Assembly: GCA_035277145.1 (NCBI GenBank)
Contig: DATELA010000066.1
Coordinates: forward strand, 1 to 64,000
DNA: 64,000 nucleotides
Source of the DNA: DASRAP01 sp035277145
Lineage (GTDB): Bacteria > Gemmatimonadota > Gemmatimonadetes > Gemmatimonadales > Gemmatimonadaceae
Reading direction: 5' to 3'
Positions 50,444-58,051 of this stretch are shown one piece after another. The first letter of the stretch is position 1. Each line of letters begins with the position of its first letter. A program made the position numbers and the translations under genes. Below the pieces are notes generated by a model that worked only from the letters and a program-made list of their open reading frames with translations, searched no databases and was not told the origin of the DNA.

Positions 50444-51661
50444 ATGATCTTCGAGTTCGAAGAAACCGCGAGCCAGAACGCCCGCATGAAGGTGGTGGGC
50501 GTCGGCGGTGGCGGCGGGAACGCCGTGAACCGCATGATCGAGGAGCAGCTCGTCGGCGTCGAGTTCATTTCGGTGAACACCGACGCGCAGGCACTGCTCA
50601 ACTCGAAGTCCGACGTCAAAATCCAGATCGGTAAGAAACTCACTCGCGGACTCGGCGCCGGAGCGCGACCGGAAATCGGTCGCCAGGCGATCGAAGAGAA
50701 TCGCGAAGAAGTGTTGAAAGCACTCGGTGGCGCTGACCTCGTGTTTGTCACGTGCGGTATGGGCGGCGGAACCGGAACAGGTGCCGCGCCGATTGTTGCG
50801 GAAATTGCGCGTGAAGCCGGCGCGCTCACGATTGGTATTGTCACCAAGCCGTTCTTGTTCGAAGGGCGCAAGCGAATGCGTCAGGCGGACGGCGGCATCA
50901 GCGAAATGCGGAAGTACGTCGACACGATGATCGTCGTGCCGAATGAACGTTTGCTCGCGGTGGTCGGCAAAGGCATTCCGTTTCAGGAAGCGCTCAAGAA
51001 AGCGGACGAAGTGTTGTTGCACGCAACGCAAGGCATTTCGTCGATCATCTCCGTGACCGGTTTGATCAACGTCGACTTTGCTGACGTGCGCACGGTGATG
51101 AAAGACGGCGGTTCCGCAATCATGGGAACCGGTGTCGGCCGCGGCGAGAATCGCGCGATCGATGCGGCGCAGCAGGCGATTTCTTCTCCGTTGCTCGACA
51201 ACGTTTCCATTGCCGGCGCGCGCGGTGTGCTCATCAACATCACCGGCGGCGACAACGACATGGGACTCGGCGAAGTCACGCAAATCTCCGAGATCATCAA
51301 AGACGCGGTCGGCGACGAATCGGAAATCATTTTCGGCGCGGTTCCGCAGCCGGCAATGCAGGGCGAGATTCGCGTGACCGTGATTGCAACCGGATTCGAC
51401 AGCGGCGAAGGCATGCACGCGGCGCAGCCACAACAACCGCGCGGTGTGCCGGTGATTCCGCTGCCCGTCCAACGTCAGATGCGCGCTGCTGCGCTTCCAC
51501 CGCGTCCGCCGCTCCCGGCGGAACGCACAGGAGAGCGCGCTGCGCCAGAGCGCGCGCCTGAACGCGGGCCTGAACGTCAAACAGGACAACGTCAGTCGCG
51601 TCCTCCGGCGGACATGGCTGATATGGAGATACCGACGTTTATCCGGAGGCAGATGGATTGA
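50444..51661 (+). CDS. ftsZ: Division protein FtsZ (tubulin-like GTPase)
   Basis: A 405-residue tubulin homologue that forms the Z-ring. The GTP-binding signature GGGTGTG is at 107-113, the T7 loop NVDFADVRTVM is complete and the core ends near residue 325. A Pro/Arg/Glu-rich linker of about 70 residues leads to the conserved C-terminal peptide MEIPTFIRRQ, which binds FtsA and others. AGGAG lies about 12 bases before ATG 50444. About 207 bases without a gene precede it, between it and the amidase gene; no clear promoter could be read there. The stop overlaps the M23 gene (TTGA). Confidence 0.97.
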   Translation: MIFEFEETASQNARMKVVGVGGGGGNAVNRMIEEQLVGVEFISVNTDAQALLNSKSDVKIQIGKKLTRGLGAGARPEIGRQAIEENREEVLKALGGADLVFVTCGMGGGTGTGAAPIVAEIAREAGALTIGIVTKPFLFEGRKRMRQADGGISEMRKYVDTMIVVPNERLLAVVGKGIPFQEALKKADEVLLHATQGISSIISVTGLINVDFADVRTVMKDGGSAIMGTGVGRGENRAIDAAQQAISSPLLDNVSIAGARGVLINITGGDNDMGLGEVTQISEIIKDAVGDESEIIFGAVPQPAMQGEIRVTVIATGFDSGEGMHAAQPQQPRGVPVIPLPVQRQMRAAALPPRPPLPAERTGERAAPERAPERGPERQTGQRQSRPPADMADMEIPTFIRRQMD

Positions 51662-52941
51662 CGTCGGGTAGCGTTGCGCGCGCCGCCCTGTTCGTTACTG
51701 GCGCGGCCGCAGTCTGGTATGCACTGGAGCGGACACCGCCGTCCGCGCCGAGGCCCGCGGAGCTACTGGATGCTTCGCGGGCCTTAGCGTCATGGACGCG
51801 TCCCGATACGCTCGACACGGGCGAGACCCTCGAGCGCGTGTTGCGGAGAAGCGGACTCGAACCGGCGGCGGTGCAGGGTGTGATTGCTGCTGCTGCGTCC
51901 GTGCGCGATATGCGTCGAATGCCGGCCGGCATGGCCATGGAATTCGTGAGCGACAGCGTTGGTCTGCCGCCAAACGAAATCATTCTCCGCCTCGACGTGG
52001 ATCATCGGCTGCGCATTGTGCGAACCGACAGCGTCACATGGCGTGCATCGGAAGAATGGTTGCCCTGGACCGTCGACACCGTGCTCGTGCGCGGTGTGGT
52101 GCAATCGAATTTGTACGACGCAATGTCGGATGCCGCGAATCAATTGTTTCCGACCGATGCCTCGCGCAACATGCTCGTCGCACGAATCGCGGATGTCTAC
52201 GAGTACCGCGTTGAAATGACCATGGATTTGCGCGTAGGTGACTCGGTGCACGCCGTCGTTCAGCGAAGACGCGGACCTGAGCAAACAACGCGCGTGGACA
52301 CGGTGCTCGCCGCGCGGTTGTTCCTGGGTACGCGACGGCTCGAAGCGTTTTTCTTTCCGGACGACAAACGCCGGCTGCGCTACTACGACGGCGTCGGCAA
52401 ATCACTCGCGACCGCGTTCTTGCGCAATCCGATCGAGTTTGCGCGAATCTCGTCGCGCTTCAATCCGCGCCGCTTTCATCCAATTCTGCGCACGTGGCGC
52501 GCGCACAAAGGCACGGACTACGCTGCGGCGAGCGGAACGCCTGTGCGCTCGATCGCCGACGGAACGGTTCAGCGCGCAGTGTACAATCCCGGCGGCTACG
52601 GCAACTTCGTCGATGTTCGTCACATCGGCGGGCTAGTTACGCGGTACGCGCATTTGCGCGGCTTCGCGGCGGGTGTGACGCCGGGTGCACGCATTGGACA
52701 AAAGGACATTGTTGGATACGTCGGTATGACGGGTCTTGCGACTGCACCGCATTTGCATTTCGAAGTCCTGCGTAACGGCGTGCAGATTCCGCCGGCCGAA
52801 GCATTGGGGCGGGCAGAGGGACGGCCACTACCGACCCCTGAATTGCCGGCGTTCGACCGCGCGCGCGCACCGTTGGTCGAGCTGCTCAACCAGGCAGAGG
52901 GTCCGGTGCGACTTTCGCAGGTGATGGCGACGGCCAAGTAG
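51658..52941 (+). CDS. M23 (LytM-type) peptidase or divisome activator
   Basis: A 427-residue protein with an N-terminal hydrophobic segment (about 6-22, probably a membrane anchor or signal), an N-terminal region like the OapA/LysM-type domain (GETLERVLRRSGLEP) and a second domain, then an M23 domain: H283-x3-D287 (HKGTDYAA) and H365-x-H367 (HLHFEVLRNG), preceded by YAHLRGF. All zinc ligands are present, so endopeptidase activity is expected, unlike degenerate EnvC/NlpD. The unusual start TTG 51658 forms a TTGA overlap with ftsZ, so it is translated with ftsZ. It may cleave septal peptidoglycan. Confidence 0.85.
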   Translation: MTSGSVARAALFVTGAAAVWYALERTPPSAPRPAELLDASRALASWTRPDTLDTGETLERVLRRSGLEPAAVQGVIAAAASVRDMRRMPAGMAMEFVSDSVGLPPNEIILRLDVDHRLRIVRTDSVTWRASEEWLPWTVDTVLVRGVVQSNLYDAMSDAANQLFPTDASRNMLVARIADVYEYRVEMTMDLRVGDSVHAVVQRRRGPEQTTRVDTVLAARLFLGTRRLEAFFFPDDKRRLRYYDGVGKSLATAFLRNPIEFARISSRFNPRRFHPILRTWRAHKGTDYAAASGTPVRSIADGTVQRAVYNPGGYGNFVDVRHIGGLVTRYAHLRGFAAGVTPGARIGQKDIVGYVGMTGLATAPHLHFEVLRNGVQIPPAEALGRAEGRPLPTPELPAFDRARAPLVELLNQAEGPVRLSQVMATAK

Positions 52942-52955
52942 TGCAGCCCCCGCGC

Positions 52956-52974
52956 GCAGACGGGTAACGTCTGC
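52956..52974 (+). terminator. Possible weak hairpin between the M23 and vWA-like genes
   Basis: A 7-bp stem GCAGACG/CGTCTGC with a 5-base loop lies in the 57-base gap and is flanked by two GTGCAGCC direct repeats (about 52941-52948 and 52977-52984). There is no T-tract, so termination is uncertain. Confidence 0.35.
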
Positions 52975-52998
52975 TCGTGCAGCCGCGTACATTCGCTC

Positions 52999-54801
52999 GT
53001 GCTCAACTGGATCCTTTCGATTATCGGCGCCGCCGTCGTCGTCGCGTTGTTGTATCGCGATGATCGCCGGGCGAGTGTGATGCTTGCGTCGGGTGTGTGC
53101 CGATTCGCCGCCGTGCTCTTGGCCCTCGCGCTCGCGCTCGATGCTCCCCGCGGTCGCGCGGGAACTCGCGCACCATTTGTCGCTGTTGACGCGTCAGCCA
53201 GTTGGTTGCGCGGACGCGCGGATACCGCCTGGACGTCTGCAATCGCGCGCGCGAAGCAAGCAGCCGGCACCGATACCGTGTGGCTGTTTGGCGATTCATT
53301 GCGGCCGTTGCGCGATGAACGCGCGCCGCGCGATGTCGCGAGCCGAATCGTGAACGCGGTCGATCGTGCGCTGGGCGCGGGGCGTCCACTCACGGTGTTT
53401 ACCGATGGCGAAATCGACGATCCGCGCGCGCTCGAGCGATTGATGTCCGCATCGCACGTCGACGTCGCGGCCGCGACGAACGCGCGTGACGCTGCTGTGC
53501 TCGGCATTGAAATGCCGCGCTCAGCGGTCGCCGGTGATTCGATCTCCATTCTCGTGCGGTTGTCGGCGGGCTCGGCCGGCGTTGGTGCGGGGAGCATCGC
53601 GGTGACAATGGAAGCAACGCCGCTTGCGCGCATTCCTGTGGATTCGATGCCGGCGTGGACCGAGCGCGATGTGAGTGTGAACGTCCGCGTGCCTCCAGCC
53701 GGCGCGGAGCACCGCATGGTGCGAGCCGCATTATCGGCGAACGGAGACCAGGTACCGTCCAACGACACATTGGCAGCGGTTCTCGACGTCGCGTCCGCGC
53801 CGCGCGCGGTGTTTGTGAGTACCGCACCGGATCAGGATTCGCGGTTTTCGCTGGAGATTCTGCGCGGTACACTGGCCATTGCCGTGCGTGCGTTCTACCG
53901 CGTTGCGCCGAATGTGTGGCGACAGGAGCCGGGTTTGACTCCGGCGACGGAAGCTGATGTTCGCGCGGCGCTTTCGTCTGCACCGATTGCAGTATTGCAC
54001 GGCGATACCGCGCTGTTCGGAGCGCCGCGCGATTTCACCACAGGCGCACTCGCGCTGATTCCGCCGACGTCAGGCGATGGCGACGAATGGTATGCGGTGT
54101 CTGCGCCGGTCTCGCCGATATCGCCGAGCCTCACGGGTCTCCCATGGGATTCACTCGCTCCGGTCACGATCGGTGGCGCGCCGCGCGGCGATTGGGTGGG
54201 TCTCACGGTGCGGCGTCGTCGCACGCAACGCGATGAACGCGCAATTGTTGCGGGCAGCGAACGTCCGCGACGTGTCGCGGTCGTTGCTGCGAGCGGATTG
54301 TGGCGGTGGCGATTCCGCGGCGGTGTTGGTGCGGACGCGTATTCCGCGTTGTGGGGCGGCGTGTTCGATTGGCTCGCGGCGGGTGGCGACGATCGCCGGG
54401 CCGCGGTGCCGGCCGCGGCGTGGAGCAGGGAGGGCGAACCAATTGCGTGGCGCCGCGGAGCGCGTCGCGACTCCGTCGTGCGCGTCGTCGTGCGAAAATC
54501 CGGTACGCCTCGCGCTGATACGGTGACGCTCAAATTCCCCGGCGATGCAATACTTGCTGAGTCGCAACCAATGGCGGCTGGTGAGTATGACATCGCGATG
54601 CCCGGTGGTACCACACGGTTGTTTGTTGGCGCGTCGCGCGAGTGGCTGCCGCGGCGCGCGAGCGTCGAAGGCGGCCCAATTGGGTCCGGCGCAGCCGCGG
54701 GACTCACGCCGCGGTTGCGCGATGCGTGGTGGGCGTACGTCGTATTGCTCACGGCGCTGTGCGCCGAGTGGCTGTTGCGCCGCCGGGCAGGACGGCGCTA
54801 G
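52999..54801 (+). CDS. Membrane protein with vWA-like domain (BatA/B-like), hypothetical
   Basis: A 600-residue protein with two N-terminal helices (about 4-19 and 33-48), a long extracytoplasmic part and a C-terminal helix (about 575-592). DASAS at 64-68 fits the MIDAS D-x-S-x-S motif of von Willebrand factor A domains, and VFTDGEIDDP follows at about residue 135. The region 160-560 is not recognised. The layout resembles BatA/B-like and glutamine-amidotransferase-like membrane proteins in Bacteroidetes and relatives. Start GTG 52999. Position between the M23 gene and ftsY is unexplained; there is no clear functional link. Confidence 0.7.
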   Translation: MLNWILSIIGAAVVVALLYRDDRRASVMLASGVCRFAAVLLALALALDAPRGRAGTRAPFVAVDASASWLRGRADTAWTSAIARAKQAAGTDTVWLFGDSLRPLRDERAPRDVASRIVNAVDRALGAGRPLTVFTDGEIDDPRALERLMSASHVDVAAATNARDAAVLGIEMPRSAVAGDSISILVRLSAGSAGVGAGSIAVTMEATPLARIPVDSMPAWTERDVSVNVRVPPAGAEHRMVRAALSANGDQVPSNDTLAAVLDVASAPRAVFVSTAPDQDSRFSLEILRGTLAIAVRAFYRVAPNVWRQEPGLTPATEADVRAALSSAPIAVLHGDTALFGAPRDFTTGALALIPPTSGDGDEWYAVSAPVSPISPSLTGLPWDSLAPVTIGGAPRGDWVGLTVRRRRTQRDERAIVAGSERPRRVAVVAASGLWRWRFRGGVGADAYSALWGGVFDWLAAGGDDRRAAVPAAAWSREGEPIAWRRGARRDSVVRVVVRKSGTPRADTVTLKFPGDAILAESQPMAAGEYDIAMPGGTTRLFVGASREWLPRRASVEGGPIGSGAAAGLTPRLRDAWWAYVVLLTALCAEWLLRRRAGRR

Positions 54802-54808
54802 GAGCGCG

Positions 54809-55717
54809 ATGGACCGGAAGAAGCGATCGCTGTGGAGCCGCATCAAGGATGTCGCGCTCCTCGATGTCGGCGTTCTGGCGCGCGGTGGTCCCGATAAGAA
54901 CACGCTCGAACAGCTCGAAGAAGTTCTGCTCGAAGCCGATCTCGGTGTAACGGTGACGTCGCGTCTGGTCGAGGGCGTCGAGCGCCTCGCGAAACGCGGC
55001 GAGGTCAAGACGCCCGACGCGTTTCGCGATGCGCTCGCCGCCGACATCGAAAGCGCGCTGCGCGCGGGGAATAGTGAGTCGTCGCTCGTGCGCGCGCTGC
55101 AATCGCCGACCGTCATCATGGTGCTCGGCGTAAACGGCGCGGGAAAAACGACATTCATCGGCAAGCTGTCGTCTGCGTTGAAGCGCGACGGGCATCGCGT
55201 GCTTGTTGCTGCGGCCGACACGTTTCGCGCGGGTGCAATCGATCAGTTGCGCGTGTGGGCCGAACGGACGGGCGTTGAATTTGTCGGCGGCAAACCGGGA
55301 GGAGATCCTGCCGCGGTTGGCTTCGACGCAATTGACGCTGCGATTGCGCGCGGATGCGATACCGTCATTGTCGATACGGCTGGACGTTTGCACACGAGCG
55401 ACGCGCTCATGGAAGAATTGAAGAAAGTCCATCGCGTGATTGCGAAACGATTGTCCGGCGCCCCGCACGAATCATTGCTCGTGCTCGATGGAACGATCGG
55501 GCAGAACGCAATTGTGCAGGCGAAATCGTTTGCTGCTGCAGTGCCTGTCACGGGTTTGGTCGTGACGAAGCTCGACGGTACAGCGAAGGGCGGGGTTGTC
55601 GTCGCGGTGCACGACGCACTCAACGTCCCGATCAAGTTCATCGGTGTCGGCGAAAGCGTGAACGATCTCGAGCGTTTCGACGCCGCGCGTTTCGCGCGCT
55701 CGCTGCTCAACGAATGA
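54809..55717 (+). CDS. ftsY: Signal recognition particle receptor FtsY (NG domain only)
   Basis: A 302-residue SRP GTPase receptor that targets ribosomes making membrane proteins to SecYEG. The N domain (about 1-95) is followed by the G domain: G1 GVNGAGKTTFIGKL, TFRAGAIDQLRVW, G3 DTAGRLHT, and G4 TKLDGTAKGG. The long acidic A domain of E. coli FtsY is absent; the first residues MDRKKRSLWSRIKDVA form a short basic amphipathic helix suited to membrane binding. ATG 54809 has AGGAG six bases upstream and the frame extends upstream without family similarity. It overlaps recG by ATGA. Confidence 0.95.
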   Translation: MDRKKRSLWSRIKDVALLDVGVLARGGPDKNTLEQLEEVLLEADLGVTVTSRLVEGVERLAKRGEVKTPDAFRDALAADIESALRAGNSESSLVRALQSPTVIMVLGVNGAGKTTFIGKLSSALKRDGHRVLVAAADTFRAGAIDQLRVWAERTGVEFVGGKPGGDPAAVGFDAIDAAIARGCDTVIVDTAGRLHTSDALMEELKKVHRVIAKRLSGAPHESLLVLDGTIGQNAIVQAKSFAAAVPVTGLVVTKLDGTAKGGVVVAVHDALNVPIKFIGVGESVNDLERFDAARFARSLLNE

Positions 55718-57807
55718 CGGCGGACCGGCGCGCAGGGTCGGGGCGGGTCGCGCTCCATACGCGGGTCAATTACCTGAAAGGCGTGGGTCCGCGTCGCGCG
55801 GACGCATTTCGCAGAATCGGCGTATTCACCGCGCACGATTTGCTGTTGCACATCCCGCATCGCTACGAAGACGCGACGACCGTGATGCCGATCGTGAAGC
55901 TCGAAGTCGGTGCGACCGGTACGGTGATTGGCCGCGTGGTTTCGAAGGGGATTCTCCCGACGCGTCGCGGTCTGCGAATCTTCCAGGCTGTCCTGCGCGA
56001 CTCATCGGGATTGATCGAGGCAGCGTGGCCGGGTCAACCGTTTCTCGATCGCGTCATTCGCGAGGGCGATTTACTGCTCGTGTCCGGATCGGTCCGATTC
56101 TACCACGGACGCCAACTGCAACCGCGCGAAACGATCAACCTCGGCCCCGACGAAGACACTGCCGGTGGAAAAGTTCTCGCCGTGTATCCGGCGACCGAAG
56201 GACTGCCATTCAAAGTCATACGCGGAATCATCGATCAGCATCTCGACGCGCTGTTGCCGCAAGTCGAGGAATACCTGCCGGCGTCGATCATTGCAGCGGC
56301 TGATGTTCCGACGCTGAACGATGCGCTGCGTCTCGTTCACCGTCCGACGTCCGTTGCAGAGGCGCTGCGCGGACGCGCGCGGCTCGCGTTCGAAGAATTG
56401 TTGTGCGTGCAGTTGCTGCATTTGCGCGCGCGCGATGTCGCGCGTGATGCGCGCGCAGGAATTCGATTTGAAAACAAGCGCGATCTCACAACGAAGCTGC
56501 GCGAATCGTTGCCGTTCACGCTTACGGCGGCGCAGGTGCGCGTCATTCGCGAAATCGTCGGTGACATGTGTTCGCCGCAACGCATGCACCGGTTATTGCA
56601 GGGTGATGTCGGGAGTGGGAAGACGGTGGTGGCACTCTTTGCGTCTTTGCTCGCTATGGAAAACGGCTTCCAGGCCGCCATCATGGCGCCCACTGAACTC
56701 CTCGCCGAGCAACATCACCGCACATTCTCGAAACTCCTCGCTCCGCTTGGCGTCGAGCCGATTCTCGTTGCCGGGTCGCTCTCAGCGAAAGCGCGACGCG
56801 CAGTGGCAACGCGGCTCGCGAGTGTAGAGCCGCTGCTCGCAGTGGGTACGCACGCGCTCGCGGAAACATCAACCGAATTTGCGCGACTCGGAATCGCGGT
56901 CATCGACGAACAACATCGCTTTGGCGTCGAGCAGCGCGCGGCGCTGGGCGAAAAGGGCAGGCGTCCCGATGTGTTGTTGATGAGCGCAACGCCCATTCCG
57001 CGTTCGCTCGCGCTCACGCTCTATGGAGACCTCGATGTGTCCGTCGTCGACGAGCTTCCTCCAGGGCGCGAACCGGTGACGACGGCTCTGCGGCCGAACA
57101 AGGCACGCGCCAAGGTCTACGAGTTCATCCACGAACAGCTTGTCGCCGGGCGGCAGGCTTACATCGTCTATCCCGTGATCGACCCGAGCGACAAACACTC
57201 GCTCAAAGCGGCGACGGCGGAGTTCGAAACGCTGAGCACCGAAACGTTTGCCGACCGAAAGCTGGCCTTGCTGCACGGTCGGCTCGACCCGGAGGAACGC
57301 GACGCGGTCATGCGCCAATTCCGTGACGGCGCTATCGACATTCTGGTCGCGACGACGGTGATCGAAGTGGGCATAGACGTCGCGAACGCGACGGTAATGG
57401 TGGTCGAGCACCCGGAGCGATTCGGTCTCGCGCAATTGCACCAGCTGCGTGGCCGCGTCGGGCGGGGCCGTGAGCGGAGCTACTGCATTCTCATTGGCGA
57501 CCCGTCTCCCGAAACGCGCGAGCGTCTGCAGCTGTTCGTGGGAACGAGCGACGGGTTTGAGATCGCCCGGGCGGACCTGCGGTTTCGCGGTATGGGGGAC
57601 CTGTTTGGGGAGCGGCAAAGCGGGGTGCCGACGTTTCGTATTGCCGATCCCATTGAGCGGGACGCTTCGCTCAACGAAATCGCGCGAACCACCGCCGTCG
57701 AGTTGCTCGCCGCCGATCCAACACTCTCCAAACGGGAGAACGCGGGCCTGGCGAAGGTGCTTCGGGAGCGCTATCGGCGCGCGTTGGAGCTGTTTCGGGT
57801 CGGTTAG
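55714..57807 (+). CDS. recG: ATP-dependent DNA helicase RecG
   Basis: A 697-residue SF2 helicase that remodels stalled replication forks and branch structures. The N-terminal wedge/OB domain includes VNYLKGVGPRRADAF and LLLHIPHRYEDATTVM. The motor has Walker A QGDVGSGKTVVA, DEQHRFGVEQRAAL (motif II), SATPIPRSLALTLYGDLD and LHGRLDPEERDAVM, then QLRGRVGRGRERSYC (motif VI). FRGMGDLFGERQSGVPTFRIAD is the C-terminal TRG-type block. ATG 55714 gives the expected N-terminus; the upstream open frame is shadow. Confidence 0.95.
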   Translation: MTADRRAGSGRVALHTRVNYLKGVGPRRADAFRRIGVFTAHDLLLHIPHRYEDATTVMPIVKLEVGATGTVIGRVVSKGILPTRRGLRIFQAVLRDSSGLIEAAWPGQPFLDRVIREGDLLLVSGSVRFYHGRQLQPRETINLGPDEDTAGGKVLAVYPATEGLPFKVIRGIIDQHLDALLPQVEEYLPASIIAAADVPTLNDALRLVHRPTSVAEALRGRARLAFEELLCVQLLHLRARDVARDARAGIRFENKRDLTTKLRESLPFTLTAAQVRVIREIVGDMCSPQRMHRLLQGDVGSGKTVVALFASLLAMENGFQAAIMAPTELLAEQHHRTFSKLLAPLGVEPILVAGSLSAKARRAVATRLASVEPLLAVGTHALAETSTEFARLGIAVIDEQHRFGVEQRAALGEKGRRPDVLLMSATPIPRSLALTLYGDLDVSVVDELPPGREPVTTALRPNKARAKVYEFIHEQLVAGRQAYIVYPVIDPSDKHSLKAATAEFETLSTETFADRKLALLHGRLDPEERDAVMRQFRDGAIDILVATTVIEVGIDVANATVMVVEHPERFGLAQLHQLRGRVGRGRERSYCILIGDPSPETRERLQLFVGTSDGFEIARADLRFRGMGDLFGERQSGVPTFRIADPIERDASLNEIARTTAVELLAADPTLSKRENAGLAKVLRERYRRALELFRVG

Positions 57808-58051
57808 CGTGATGCGCGCCACACGCCAATGCCCGGAAATCGACAATTCGGTGACGCGGGTCCGTTTTCGCTGCGGAAACCGGGGTGGGATGCTGGCCCC
57901 AGTTTCACTGTCCACCTAGTTTTGTAGCGGCTTCAGATGGCTCGATGTGAGCCGAAGAACCTCACGTGACTTTTGCTCGGGTTTGTCGCTCTTGGTGAGC
58001 GGCCCGCTCGGTCGCGATGCAGCGCGCAACGTGTGAGGACGAGGATCCGGC

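Noticed and set aside
52956..52974. Hairpin after the M23 gene as a confirmed terminator
   Set aside because: A short stem without a T-tract; kept only as a weak possibility.
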